Below are positions 18,006 to 26,526 of a stretch of DNA of 64,000 nucleotides, piece by piece. The notes beneath the pieces are model-generated. The model saw only the letters and a list, made by a program, of their open reading frames with translations, searched no databases and was not told where the DNA came from. Made by a program: the position numbers and the translations under genes. Source of the DNA: Halalkalicoccus sp. CGA53 (GTDB lineage Archaea > Halobacteriota > Halobacteria > Halobacteriales > Halalkalicoccaceae); the NCBI RefSeq assembly GCF_036429475.1, contig NZ_CP144125.1, forward strand, positions 2,356,001-2,420,000, given 5' to 3'. Numbering within the stretch: the first letter of the stretch is position 1; every line of letters starts with the position of its first letter.

Positions 18006-18088
18006 TACGGACGGCTGTGGCTGTCTACCGGAGCGACCGCTGCGTGGTTCGGGGTCGTTCCGGAAACGACTCACGGCGGTCCGTATGA
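18003..18088 (+). repeat. 85-bp terminal-inverted-repeat element, copy A
   Basis: The proximal end is TGATACGGACGGCTGT and the distal end is GTCCGTATGA; the ends are imperfect inverted repeats of about 16 bp. The first TGA is the stop codon of the aldo/keto reductase, and the ATG in the distal end is the start codon of the HAD phosphatase. The element thus forms the entire intergenic spacer. The interior is not strongly conserved with the other copies apart from a TACCGG motif. Confidence 0.75.
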
Positions 18089-18870
18089 GGGGTGCGGTGA
18101 TCGACGTCGACGGGACGGTCGTCCGGGGAACGAGCGTGGTCCCCGGCGCGATCGAGGCCGTCTCGCGGCTCCGCGAGGCGGGGATCGACCCGCTGTTCGT
18201 CTCGAACAACCCGATCGAGACGCGGGCGGCGTACGCCGAGCGGCTCCGCCGCCTCGGCTTCGACGTCGCCTCCGAGGACCTGCTCACCGCCGGCTCGATT
18301 ACGGCGTCGAACCTCGCCAGCGAACACCCGGAGGGGACGATCTACGTGATCGGCGAGTCGGGACTTCGGACACAGCTCTCGGAGGAGGGTCTCACGCTCA
18401 CCGAGGAGCCGTCGCGTGCGGCGGTCCTCGTCGCCTCGATCGATCGGGAGTTCTCCTACGACACCCTCACCGAATCGCTCGTCGCACTCTCCGACGAGGG
18501 GACGCTGTTCGTGGGGACCGACCCCGACGTGACGATCCCGGTCGGGGAGAACCGCGTCGTTCCCGGGTCGGGAGCGATCGTGCGGGCGATCGCCGGCGTG
18601 AGCGGTCGCGAGCCGGATCGGATGATGGGAAAGCCCTCGGAGACGACGATAGAGGCGGTGAGAGCGGCGATCGGAGTTCCTTTAGAGGACTGTCTCGTGA
18701 TCGGCGATCGTCTCGACACCGACCTCGCGATGGGCGAGCGGGCGGGGATGCAGAGCGTGCTCGTGCGGACCGGCGTGACCGACGACCGGGCGATCGCGCG
18801 CTCTCCGGTCGAGCCGACTCACGTCATCGACTCGATCGCGGAGATCGAGGACGTGCTGACGAAGCTCTAG
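18085..18870 (+). CDS. HAD-IIA family sugar phosphatase
   Basis: The 261-residue protein is a NagD-like (HAD subfamily IIA) phosphatase. Motif I is DVDGTVVRG at residues 8-16, motif II is LFVSNNP, the cap domain lies at about 75-180, and GKPSETTIEA and GDRLDTDLAMG provide motifs III and IV. It should dephosphorylate small phosphorylated metabolites (sugar phosphates, nucleotides or phosphoglycolate) in the cytoplasm. The start codon lies inside the distal end of repeat copy A, which may place its translation under control of that structure. It ends by overlapping the convergent YdjM-like gene by four bases. Confidence 0.85.
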   Translation: MRGAVIDVDGTVVRGTSVVPGAIEAVSRLREAGIDPLFVSNNPIETRAAYAERLRRLGFDVASEDLLTAGSITASNLASEHPEGTIYVIGESGLRTQLSEEGLTLTEEPSRAAVLVASIDREFSYDTLTESLVALSDEGTLFVGTDPDVTIPVGENRVVPGSGAIVRAIAGVSGREPDRMMGKPSETTIEAVRAAIGVPLEDCLVIGDRLDTDLAMGERAGMQSVLVRTGVTDDRAIARSPVEPTHVIDSIAEIEDVLTKL

Positions 18871-19352
18871 AGCCCGACGGCGAGGACCAGCGCGACGGTG
18901 ACGGCCATGATCCCCGTTGCGAGCAGGAGGAGGTTCGCGATCGGGTTCTTCGCGGGGACGACGTTCGCGGAGTAGTGCCAGCCCCACAGTGGCGTGAACG
19001 GGCGGATCCCCATCGGGGTGATCGAGTCGGCCAGCAGGTGCGAGACGATGGCGAGCGTACTCACACCGAACCCCACGGAGGCGAGCAGCAGCGGGTCGTA
19101 GCCGAGCAGGTCCGCTGAGAGGTAGCCCGCAGCGCCGACGATCCCGCCGACGGCGAGCGCGAAGTAGACGGTGTGGGTGATCCCCCGGTGGGAGACGAGC
19201 GGCAGGGCGTGATCGGCGTCGGGAAGTGTCGAGAGCGCGATCGAGAGGAGCCCGCCGAGAACCGCGAGTTCGCCGAGGCCCAGCGTCAGGAGGAGAAATC
19301 CCACCGGCGCGTAGAGCGTCAGCGCGGCCCCGATGTGGCCGTACTTGTACAT
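18867..19352 (-). CDS. YdjM/DUF457-like membrane-bound metal-dependent hydrolase
   Basis: The 161-residue protein has four or five transmembrane helices and the conserved metal-binding pattern of the YdjM/DUF457 family: GHIGAAL at the N-terminus, STLPDADH near residue 45, SHRGITHT near 53, and SHLLADSITPMG near 105. Many annotations call these inner-membrane metal-dependent hydrolases; the reaction is unproven. A TATA-like TCATAATCC lies 25 bp before the ATG at 19352, which supports this start. Confidence 0.75.
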   Translation of the reverse strand: MYKYGHIGAALTLYAPVGFLLLTLGLGELAVLGGLLSIALSTLPDADHALPLVSHRGITHTVYFALAVGGIVGAAGYLSADLLGYDPLLLASVGFGVSTLAIVSHLLADSITPMGIRPFTPLWGWHYSANVVPAKNPIANLLLLATGIMAVTVALVLAVGL

Positions 19353-19447
19353 ACCCTCGCTTGGAACGGGGGGATTATGAGTGCATCTCACCGCGGGCGT
19401 CGGGGCCGACGGGACAACGGTATACTCGCTGGCTCCCAACCCCGGGC

Positions 19448-19576
19448 ATGGATCCGCTGGTCGTCGACGCGCTGGTCGAGACGTTCGGCCCGTTCCTGAT
19501 CCCGGTCGTGCTCTTCGTCGCCGGTATCTTCGGCTACGCCGCGATCGTCGCGCTCGGCCGCGCCGGGGTGTGGTGA
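19448..19576 (+). CDS. 42-residue single-span membrane protein
   Basis: The short frame encodes M-D-P-L-V-V-D-A-L, then one hydrophobic helix (about 14-36, with FLIPVVLFVAGIFGYAAIVAL) and ends G-V-W. Small single-helix proteins of this type are common in haloarchaea. The AhpD-like gene starts 31 bp downstream with its own TATA-like sequence between, so co-transcription is possible but not required. Function unknown; the evidence for coding is hydrophobic composition and GC-ending codons. Confidence 0.55.
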   Translation: MDPLVVDALVETFGPFLIPVVLFVAGIFGYAAIVALGRAGVW

Positions 19577-19607
19577 GTATTATACTCCGACCGGACGAGG
19601 GTGAGCC

Positions 19608-20192
19608 ATGACCGAGGAGACACCCGCGATGACCCGATTCGACGTGCCCGATCCCGAGGAACTCCCCGCGGACCTCCGCGAACGGATCGAGGCCGAGACC
19701 GAGCGCGCGGGGTTCACCCCGAACGTCTTCCTCGCCTACGGCTTCCGGCCCGCACAGTCGCGTGCCTTCTTCGCCTACTACGACGCGCTCGTCGAGGAGG
19801 GAGCGCTCACCCGCGAGGAGGTGGAGATGATCGTCGTCGCCGTCTCCGGCGTGAACCACTGCTACTACTGCAACGTCGCCCACGGCGCACTCTTACGGAT
19901 CTACTCGGAGAACCCCGAACTCGCCGACCAGCTCGTCGCGAACTACCGGACCGCCGAGCTGAGCGAGCGACACCGACGGATGCTCGATCTCGCAGTCAAA
20001 CTCACCGAAGCTCCCGAGACGGTCGAGGAACGGGACCTCGAACGGCTCCGCGAGGTCGGTTTCACTCCCGAAGCGATCTGGGACGTCGGGAGCGTCGCGA
20101 GCTTCTTCAACCTCAGCAACAGGATGGCTCACCTCGCGGACATGCGACCGAACCGCGAGTTCCACACCCTGGGGTACCCGGACGACGAGTGA
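19608..20192 (+). CDS. AhpD-like/carboxymuconolactone decarboxylase family protein (peroxidase-related)
   Basis: The 194-residue all-helical protein carries the AhpD-type redox motif in V-N-H-C-Y-Y-C-N-V-A-H (Cys-x-x-Cys plus His) at about residue 85. The sequence continues with the EAIWDVGSVASFFNLSNRMAHL helix typical of the peroxidase-related (uncharacterised, alkylhydroperoxidase-like) branch. It should act in the cytoplasm as a thiol-dependent antioxidant. A TATA-like TATTATACTC lies about 25 bp before the ATG. An alternative start eight codons later (M-T-R-F) is possible. Confidence 0.82.
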   Translation: MTEETPAMTRFDVPDPEELPADLRERIEAETERAGFTPNVFLAYGFRPAQSRAFFAYYDALVEEGALTREEVEMIVVAVSGVNHCYYCNVAHGALLRIYSENPELADQLVANYRTAELSERHRRMLDLAVKLTEAPETVEERDLERLREVGFTPEAIWDVGSVASFFNLSNRMAHLADMRPNREFHTLGYPDDE

Positions 20193-20272
20193 GACCGGAC
20201 GGACGAGGACGCGATCGGAACCGACCGCACAGCGTCGACGAAACCGGCCGGATCTCCACAGGAACCGGCCCG

Positions 20273-20290
20273 ACTCACATCTATGTGAGT
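20273..20290. promoter_or_regulatory. Perfect 18-bp palindromic operator
   Basis: ACTCACAT and ATGTGAGT are perfect inverted repeats separated by CT. A further half-site-like sequence (CTACATGAGT) follows at 20292. The site lies about 26 bp upstream of the TATA box of the gene at 20346, a position typical of an activator site or a distal repressor site. The HTH gene at 20983, second in the same transcript, is a natural candidate for the binding protein. Confidence 0.6.
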
Positions 20291-20314
20291 TCTACATGAG
20301 TCGATTTGGAGGGT

Positions 20315-20324
20315 ATTTATATAT
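20315..20324 (+). promoter_or_regulatory. TATA box of the 20346/20983 gene pair
   Basis: ATTTATATAT is centred about 27 bp before the ATG at 20346, consistent with a leaderless transcript. It is one of the clearest TATA boxes in the window. Confidence 0.6.
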
Positions 20325-20345
20325 GGCTACAACGAAGACACACAT

Positions 20346-20996
20346 ATGACCCGGGAGATCAGGATCTCGATCGACGACGACGAGGTGTTCGAGCGGATGC
20401 GAGCACGGAAGAACGAACTCGACCTCTCGTGGGAGGAGGTGCTCCACCGGGGGCTCCGTCGGTCCCGCGGCGGGTACGGAGTGGGTGCCGGGACGGGGGG
20501 GCGGTGGAGCGCGCCGGAGGCGGACCTGGCCGACGAGCTCCAGCGCGAGATCCGCCAGAAGGTCGCGAACTCGATCCGGGCGTCGGTCGGCGGTCTCGGC
20601 CCGGAGCCGACGGGCTGGGAGGACGACCTGGACGAGGAGATGTCGGCGCTCTCCGCCGCCGAGGACGCCGTGGTTGTCTTCGAGGGCTCCGAGGACGACC
20701 CGAGCTGTCAGATCCCGCTTCGGGTGTCGCTCCGGACCGACCGGAACGGGCTCGCGGTCGAGGTCGTCGCGATCCGACGTGGCAGGGGGGTCGAGGGCAT
20801 GAACGCCTTCCCGCCGGAGGCCCGTCGACGGATCGTCGAGTCGCTCGCCCGGGGCGAGACGGCGACGCTCCGGATCGAGGAGGGGATCGAGGAGTACCCG
20901 ATCGTCCCCCGGCTCGCCTGGAGCCGCGACGAGGCCGGCCGGCCGACGGTCGTCGAGGTCTCCGTCGAGGACGTCTCCTTCGATGACGGACGCTGA
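20346..20996 (+). CDS. Haloarchaeal protein with ribbon-helix-helix-like N-terminus, function unknown
   Basis: The 216-residue acidic protein starts T-R-E-I-R-I-S-I-D-D-D-E-V-F-E-R-M, a beta strand followed by a helix as in ribbon-helix-helix DNA-binding proteins. A Gly-rich linker follows at about 42-55. The rest is alpha/beta with no recognised motif; the middle has a basic/acidic helix ADLADELQREIRQKVANSI and the end is rich in beta strands. It overlaps the next gene (an HTH protein) by 14 nt, so the two are translationally coupled. I infer a regulator-effector pair. The strong promoter and upstream palindrome suggest controlled expression. Confidence 0.6.
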   Translation: MTREIRISIDDDEVFERMRARKNELDLSWEEVLHRGLRRSRGGYGVGAGTGGRWSAPEADLADELQREIRQKVANSIRASVGGLGPEPTGWEDDLDEEMSALSAAEDAVVVFEGSEDDPSCQIPLRVSLRTDRNGLAVEVVAIRRGRGVEGMNAFPPEARRRIVESLARGETATLRIEEGIEEYPIVPRLAWSRDEAGRPTVVEVSVEDVSFDDGR

Positions 20997-21330
20997 TCCC
21001 GGGCCGGGGCGCCCGATCCGGGAGGCGCTCGGAGAGGCGCCCGGGGCGCCGACCCTCCCGGAGACGTTCGATCTGCTCGCCGACGACACCCGGCTCCGGG
21101 TCGTCGAAGCGCTCTACGAGCGCGGCTGTACGGTCACCGGAGAGACGGCGCTCTCGTTCTCCGAACTCCGCCGGCTGACGGACGTCCGCGACACCGGCAG
21201 GTTCAACTACCACCTCGGACGTCTGCGCGGACCGTTCGTCCGCAAAACCGACCGGGGGTACGTCCTCACGGAGACCGGTGAGGCCGTCGGGGCGATGATC
21301 GCCGACTCGGAGCGGTCCCCGCCGTCGTGA
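20983..21330 (+). CDS. Winged-helix transcriptional regulator (ArsR-like)
   Basis: The 115-residue protein carries a winged helix of the haloarchaeal ArsR-like type: TFDLLADDTRLRVVEALYE (helix 1-2), LSFSELRRLTDVRDTGRFNYHLGRL (recognition helix with the N-Y-H-L signature) and GYVLTETGEAVGAMI (wing and C-terminal helix). It has no metal-binding Cys and no ligand domain. It is the second gene of a coupled pair behind a perfect palindrome, so autoregulation is likely. The start at 20983 overlaps the upstream gene; no later start would preserve the first helix. Confidence 0.78.
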   Translation: MTDADPGPGRPIREALGEAPGAPTLPETFDLLADDTRLRVVEALYERGCTVTGETALSFSELRRLTDVRDTGRFNYHLGRLRGPFVRKTDRGYVLTETGEAVGAMIADSERSPPS

Positions 21331-21336
21331 TCGGGA

Positions 21337-21534
21337 CTACCCCGCGACCTCGAAGCCCGCACCCTCGATCGCGTCTCGGACCTCGCCCTCGTCGGCGTCG
21401 CCCTCGACGGTGACCCTGTCCGCCTCGTGGTCGGCCGTGACCTCCGAAACGCCGTCGATCTCGCCCACCGCGTCAGTGACGGTGTCCTCGCAGCCGGTAC
21501 ACTTCATCTCGGTGACGGTCAGTGTGTAGCTCAC
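21337..21534 (-). CDS. Heavy-metal-associated domain protein, CopZ-like copper chaperone
   Basis: The 65-residue protein is one HMA domain with the beta-alpha-beta-beta-alpha-beta pattern: SYTLTVTEM, the metal site M-K-C-T-G-C, helix EDTVTDAVGEI, and a final GAGFEVAG. It should carry Cu(I) to the P-type ATPase or regulator encoded alongside. The GTG at 21534 is chosen because the later ATG (before K-C-T-G-C) would delete the first beta strand. It is divergent from the Lrp/TRASH regulator, 127 bp apart, so one regulator could control both directions. Confidence 0.82.
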   Translation of the reverse strand: MSYTLTVTEMKCTGCEDTVTDAVGEIDGVSEVTADHEADRVTVEGDADEGEVRDAIEGAGFEVAG

Positions 21535-21661
21535 ACCCGTCGGTAGTGCCGCAACCTTTTTCACCGTTAGCCTTTCGATCGTTCGGTAGTAGGTGCCGGT
21601 TCGTCGTTTGACCGAAGGCGAACTCCGGAATCTACTTTCGTATCCTGTCCGTAGCTGCCGC

Positions 21662-22255
21662 ATGACCGACCTCGACGACGTCGACCTCGAACTACTCTCG
21701 TTGCTGATCGAGGACGCCCGCCGGCCGTACAGCGATCTCGCCGAACACGTCGGGCTCTCGCCGCCTGCGGTCTCCGATCGGATCTCGCGGTTGCGGGAGG
21801 CGGGCGTCGTCCGGCGGTTCACGGTCGACCTGGACCGCTCGACGCTTGAGAACGGCACGCCGGTCCTCGTGACGCTCGCCGTCGACTCCGGGCGGGTGGG
21901 CGAGATTCGCGACGCGCTCGTGGCGCTGGAGGCGGTCGAACACGTCTTCCAGACGGCGGACGGGGACCTCGTCGTCCACGCGAACGCCCCCGATCGGGAC
22001 GTGCGGACCTGGCTCTCGGCGTCGCTCGGCACCGAGGTCGACGTGGAAGAGGTGGCGCTCCTCGCGGACGTGGAGTGGACGCCCTCGGTCGGCGGCGCGG
22101 AGTTCTCGTTGACCTGCGTCGAGTGCGAGAACCCGGTCGGACCGGGCGGCGTGAGCCGACGGGTCGACGGCGACCGGAAGCACTTCTGCTGTTCGTCGTG
22201 CGAACGGCTCTACGTCGACCGCTACGAGTCGCTCGCCCAGGGAGTCGATTCGTAG
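21662..22255 (+). CDS. Lrp/AsnC-type regulator with C-terminal TRASH metal-binding domain
   Basis: The 197-residue protein has an AsnC-type HTH at residues 1-55 ([36 protein letters not shown]), a central Lrp-like dimer domain, and a C-terminal TRASH motif with Cys residues in L-T-C-V-E-C and H-F-C-C-S-S-C. TRASH domains bind metals. The same architecture is known from Halobacterium VNG1179C, which controls a copper-efflux ATPase. Here the gene sits between the CopZ-like gene and the CopA gene, which supports a copper-sensing role. Start at 21662 is directly before the first helix. Confidence 0.85.
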   Translation: MTDLDDVDLELLSLLIEDARRPYSDLAEHVGLSPPAVSDRISRLREAGVVRRFTVDLDRSTLENGTPVLVTLAVDSGRVGEIRDALVALEAVEHVFQTADGDLVVHANAPDRDVRTWLSASLGTEVDVEEVALLADVEWTPSVGGAEFSLTCVECENPVGPGGVSRRVDGDRKHFCCSSCERLYVDRYESLAQGVDS

Positions 22256-22325
22256 CTCACCTCGGCCCCGTGCTTTGGAATCGAAAGGACAACCCCGTTC
22301 AAGGGGGAGCCCCTCTAGTAGGACG

Positions 22326-24914
22326 ATGAGTTCAGAGCGGACGGGGATCGAGGTCTCCGGTATGTCGTGTGCGACCTGTTCGGGGAGCGTCGAGGAGGCG
22401 GTGCGCGCGCTCTCCGGGGTGACGTCGGTGAGTGCGAACTTCGCGACCGACGAGGCCCACGTCGAGTACGATCCCGACCGGGTTTCGCTCTCTGCGATCT
22501 ACGAGGCGATCGAGGGCGCGGGCTACGAGCCCGAGCGCGCGAGCGCGCGGATTGAGGTCGGCGGAATGAGCTGTGCCACCTGCTCGGCCAGCGTCGAGGA
22601 GGCGGTGGAGGGGCTGCCGGGCGTGCTCCGCGTCGACGCCAACTTCGCGACCGACGAGGCACACGTCGAGTTCAACCCGGCTCAGCTCTCGCTCCCTGCG
22701 ATCTACGACGCGGTCGCGGCTGCGGGCTACGAACCCGTCCGGGAGGACGAGGGAGAGGACGGCCAGGCGCTGACCGAGCGCAGGGAGTCGGCGATCGAAC
22801 GCGAGATGCGAAAGCAGTGGCGGCTCGTCCTCTTCGGTGGCGTCCTCACCCTCCCGTTCGTCCCGATGATGGTCGACATGCTGTTCGGGCTTGCAGGGGT
22901 CGCCTCGCCCGTCCCGCACGGGATCGCCCATCCGCCGGGCTGGCTGGAGTTCGGCCTCGCGACGGTGCTGATGGCGACGCTCGGAAGGGAGTTCCTCGTG
23001 GGGGCGTGGCGGGCCTTCTCGAAGAACCGCCGGGCGAACATGGACACGCTCGTCGCCGTCGGGACGAGCGCGGGCTACCTGTTCAGTACGGCCGTCCTCC
23101 TGGGAGCCGTCGCCGACGGCGGGCTCTACTTCGAGGCGGTGGCGTTCATCCTCTGGTTCATCACCCTCGGGAACTGGCTCGAAGCCCGCTCGAAGGCGCG
23201 CGCGAGCGACGCCCTCAGATCACTGCTGGAGATGGAGGCCGAGGAGGCGACGCTCGTCAGAGAGGGCGAGGAGGTCGTCGTTCCGCTCTCGGCGGTCGAA
23301 GTCGGCGACCACATGAAGGTCAGGCCCGGCGAGCGGATCCCGACCGACGGCGTCGTTCTCGACGGAGAGAGCGCCGTCGACGAGTCGATGGTCACCGGCG
23401 AGTCCGTCCCGGTGGAGAAGACGGAGGGTGACGAGGTCGTCGGGAGCACGATCAACGAGAACGGGCTGCTCGTGGTGGAGGCGACGAAGGTCGGAGAGGA
23501 CACCGCGATCCAGCAGATCGTCGAGCGGGTGAAGGAGGCCCAGGCCCGCCAGCCGGAGATCCAGCGGCTGGTCGATCGGGTGAGCGCGTACTTCGTCCCC
23601 GCGGTGATCGCGAACGCGCTCCTCTGGGCGACCGTCTGGTTCGCGTTCCCCGAGACGATCTACGCGGTGACGACGGCGCTGCCGCTCTGGGAGCCCGTCG
23701 GCGGCGGACCCGTCGCTGGCGGCGTTCCCGTGATCGAGTTCTCGATGATCGTCCTCGCCTCCGCCCTCCTGATCGCCTGTCCCTGTGCGCTCGGGCTGGC
23801 GACGCCCGCGGCGACGATGGTCGGCTCGACCATCTCCGCGACCAACGGCGTGCTCTACAAGGGTGCGGATATCCTCGAGAAGGCCCGCGGGATCGACACG
23901 GTCGTCTTCGACAAGACCGGGACGCTGACCCACGGCGAGATGCGCCTGACCGACGTCGTCCCGGTCGACGAGGCGCGAGCGGACGGCGGCCTCCCCGACG
24001 GGGGTGTCCTCGAACCCCGGACGACCGAGGAGGCGGTGCTCGCAGCGGCAGCGAGCGCGGAGTCCGGCTCCGAACATCCCTTGGCGCGAGCGATCGTCGA
24101 GGGCGCTCGCGATCGAGGGGTCGAGACGAACGATCCGGAGGGCTTCGAGAACGTCCCCGGTCACGGGATCCGCGCGACGGTCGCGGGAAGCGAGGTGCTC
24201 GTCGGCAACCGGAGACTGCTGGGCGAGGCGGGCGTCGATCCGGGCGAGGTAGAGGAGACGATGCAGCGTCTGGAGAGCGAGGGCAAGACCGCGATGCTCG
24301 TCGCCCGCGACGGTGAGCTTCTCGGGGTTATCGCGAGCGCCGACACGGTGAGAGAGAGCGCGAAGGAGACGGTGAGCGCGCTTCGAGACCGGGGCCTGCG
24401 AGTCGTGATGCTCACCGGCGACAACGACCGGACGGCACGGGCGGTCGCGAGGGAGGTCGGGATCGACGAGGAACACGTCCGGTCGGAGGTGTTGCCCGAG
24501 GACAAGGCCGACGAGATCGAGGCGATCCAGAGAGAGGGGGCGCGGGCGATGATGGTCGGCGACGGGGTCAACGACGCGCCCGCGCTCACCGCCGCCCACG
24601 TCGGCGTCGCGATCGGGTCCGGGACCGACGTCGCGATCGAGTCGGCGGACGTTACGCTGATGCGCGACGATCCCGCGGACGTGCTGAAGGCGATCCGGAT
24701 CTCCGAGGCGACGATCACGAAGGTGCGCCAGAACCTCTTCTGGGCGTTCGCCTACAACGTGACGCTGATCCCGATCGCCTCGCTCGGCCTGCTCAACCCC
24801 GCGCTCGCGGGGCTCGCGATGGCCGGTTCGTCCGTCTCGGTGATGACCAACAGCCTCGCGTTCGCGAACTACGATCCCCACGAGGAGTACCGGTTCCTCG
24901 GCCGACTCCGGTAG
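22326..24914 (+). CDS. copA: Copper-exporting P1B-type ATPase
   Basis: The 862-residue membrane pump has two N-terminal HMA domains (Cys15-x-x-Cys18 and Cys83-x-x-Cys86), the actuator motif TGES, the membrane Cys-Pro-Cys site ([12 protein letters not shown]), the phosphorylation motif DKTGTLTHG, the P1B-specific SEHPLARAI, and the hinge [13 protein letters not shown]. All catalytic elements are present. It exports Cu(I) from the cytoplasm using ATP. It lies 70 bp downstream of the Lrp/TRASH regulator, on the same strand. The start at 22326 (M-S-S-E-R-T-G) directly precedes HMA1. Confidence 0.93.
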   Translation: MSSERTGIEVSGMSCATCSGSVEEAVRALSGVTSVSANFATDEAHVEYDPDRVSLSAIYEAIEGAGYEPERASARIEVGGMSCATCSASVEEAVEGLPGVLRVDANFATDEAHVEFNPAQLSLPAIYDAVAAAGYEPVREDEGEDGQALTERRESAIEREMRKQWRLVLFGGVLTLPFVPMMVDMLFGLAGVASPVPHGIAHPPGWLEFGLATVLMATLGREFLVGAWRAFSKNRRANMDTLVAVGTSAGYLFSTAVLLGAVADGGLYFEAVAFILWFITLGNWLEARSKARASDALRSLLEMEAEEATLVREGEEVVVPLSAVEVGDHMKVRPGERIPTDGVVLDGESAVDESMVTGESVPVEKTEGDEVVGSTINENGLLVVEATKVGEDTAIQQIVERVKEAQARQPEIQRLVDRVSAYFVPAVIANALLWATVWFAFPETIYAVTTALPLWEPVGGGPVAGGVPVIEFSMIVLASALLIACPCALGLATPAATMVGSTISATNGVLYKGADILEKARGIDTVVFDKTGTLTHGEMRLTDVVPVDEARADGGLPDGGVLEPRTTEEAVLAAAASAESGSEHPLARAIVEGARDRGVETNDPEGFENVPGHGIRATVAGSEVLVGNRRLLGEAGVDPGEVEETMQRLESEGKTAMLVARDGELLGVIASADTVRESAKETVSALRDRGLRVVMLTGDNDRTARAVAREVGIDEEHVRSEVLPEDKADEIEAIQREGARAMMVGDGVNDAPALTAAHVGVAIGSGTDVAIESADVTLMRDDPADVLKAIRISEATITKVRQNLFWAFAYNVTLIPIASLGLLNPALAGLAMAGSSVSVMTNSLAFANYDPHEEYRFLGRLR

Positions 24915-25115
24915 CTACCCGTCGATCTCGGCGATCTCGGACTCGCCGTTCTCGCTGACGTGGACGTTCAGCCGCTCGCCGTCGGCTTCGGCAGGTACGA
25001 CCCAGGTCGCCGTCTGCTGGTGTGGCTCGTCGGTGAGCGAGACGTCGTCGTACCCCGCCACCTCGAGGGCTTCCCTCGCTTTCGACCGCGCGTCGTCGGC
25101 CGTCTCGACTGTCAT
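24915..25115 (-). CDS. Small acidic haloarchaeal protein, unknown function
   Basis: The 66-residue protein starts M-T-V-E-T-A-D-D-A-R-S-K-A and reads as one helix followed by three or four beta strands, with a strongly acidic composition. It is convergent with copA, and the two stop codons abut, so antisense interference is possible. No domain is recognised. The acidic composition and GC-ending codons support coding. Confidence 0.65.
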   Translation of the reverse strand: MTVETADDARSKAREALEVAGYDDVSLTDEPHQQTATWVVPAEADGERLNVHVSENGESEIAEIDG

Positions 25116-25154
25116 GTCTCCGTGGAGGGGAGCGAGGCGAAAAAGCGATCCGGT

Positions 25155-26372
25155 TCACTCGACCGCGACGGGAAGCGACTCGACGCCGTAGATGAACGAA
25201 CTGCGCACCGGCTGCAGTTCGTCCGTCCGGATCTCGAAGCCCTCGATCCGCTCGAACAGCTCCGAGAGCACTACGGACGCCTCCAACCTCGCAAGCGGCG
25301 CGCCCAGACAGTAGTGGGTCCCGTGGCCGAACGCGATGTGCTGGTTCGGCGAGCGCGTCGGGTCGAACTCGTCGGGCGAGTCGAACTTCCTCGGATCCCG
25401 GTTTGCCGAGCCGATCCACGCGACGACCCCCTCGCCGGGGGTGATAGTCTGCCCGCCGAGGTCGGCCTCCCGCTTCGCGACCCGGAAGAACGCCTGGACG
25501 GGCGAGCGGTACCGGAGGACCTCCTCGACCGTGTGGCTCCTCGCCGTCTCGTCCTCCACGATCAGGCGCGTGAGCTCCGGTCGGCCCTCCAGACACCGTA
25601 GCGCGTTCGAGAGCAGGTTCGTCGTCGTGATGTTGCCCGCGACGAGCAACAGCATACAGAAGCCGATCAGTTCGCGCTCGGTGAGTTCGGCCTCCTCGTC
25701 GTGGACCACCGCGCTGATCAGGTCCTCGCGCGGGTCCGTACGGCGCCGGTCGATCATTCCGGCGAAGTACTCCTGGAGTTCGGAGAGCGCCGTCTCCTGC
25801 TCGCGCTGGAGTCGCTCGAACCCCTCTCTGGTCTCCTCGTCCGGGCGGGCGACGAGCGTGTCCGACCAGGACTTGAACCGATCCCTGTCGTCGGCGGGCA
25901 CGCCGAGCAGCTCCGCGATGACGATCACCGGCACCGGGTACGCGAGGTCGGCGACGAAGTCGAACTCGGGTTCGGAGAGCGCGTCTTCTACGCGTTCGCG
26001 CGTGATCCGTCTGATCGCGGGTTCGAGGTCGGCCACGGCGTTCGGTCTGAACTCGCTCTCCGCGACCGCGCGGAGCCGACGGTGCTCCGGCGGGTCAGTG
26101 AAGAGCATCGTCTCGGTCATCGGCGACTCCTCCATCTCCGTCGAGCGCTCGCTCGGGAGGTTCATCGGGTCGACCGAGAACGCGCTGTCGTCGGAGAGCA
26201 CCGCCTTCACCTCCTCGTAGGCGAAGACGTCCCACACCTCTCGCGTCCCGTCGTAGCGAACCGGGGACTCCCGTCGCATCCGGTCGTACCAGAGAAAGGG
26301 CTCGAGCCAGCCCCCGCGTGTCGAGAGGGCCTCGGGAAACGTCACGATCGGCTGTGGGTCTGCCGCGCTCAT
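25155..26372 (-). CDS. Cytochrome P450
   Basis: The 405-residue soluble P450 has the K-helix Glu-x-x-Arg (EEVLRYRSPV), the heme-binding loop FGHGTHYCLG with proximal Cys355, and the PP-rich N-terminal start typical of bacterial-type class I enzymes. Haloarchaea carry P450s of this type (CYP174-like), which need a ferredoxin partner. The oxygen-activating I-helix reads A-G-N-I-T-T-T: the usual acid before the Thr is Ile. That may change proton delivery. Substrate unknown. The start at 26372 (M-S-A-A-D) fits the family; 20 further upstream codons are open but not typical. Confidence 0.87.
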   Translation of the reverse strand: MSAADPQPIVTFPEALSTRGGWLEPFLWYDRMRRESPVRYDGTREVWDVFAYEEVKAVLSDDSAFSVDPMNLPSERSTEMEESPMTETMLFTDPPEHRRLRAVAESEFRPNAVADLEPAIRRITRERVEDALSEPEFDFVADLAYPVPVIVIAELLGVPADDRDRFKSWSDTLVARPDEETREGFERLQREQETALSELQEYFAGMIDRRRTDPREDLISAVVHDEEAELTERELIGFCMLLLVAGNITTTNLLSNALRCLEGRPELTRLIVEDETARSHTVEEVLRYRSPVQAFFRVAKREADLGGQTITPGEGVVAWIGSANRDPRKFDSPDEFDPTRSPNQHIAFGHGTHYCLGAPLARLEASVVLSELFERIEGFEIRTDELQPVRSSFIYGVESLPVAVE

Positions 26373-26526
26373 GGTGGGTGTACGTCGATGGCGACCAACA
26401 GTGTTTGCATCGCACCCTTCGTCCCCAATCACGAACCGAGTACGACTGTTGAACTTAGACTACTCTCGGCGCATCCAACGGGGAGAGAGATCGAGACGTG
26501 GTACGAAACCGGGATCCGGCGGGCGC

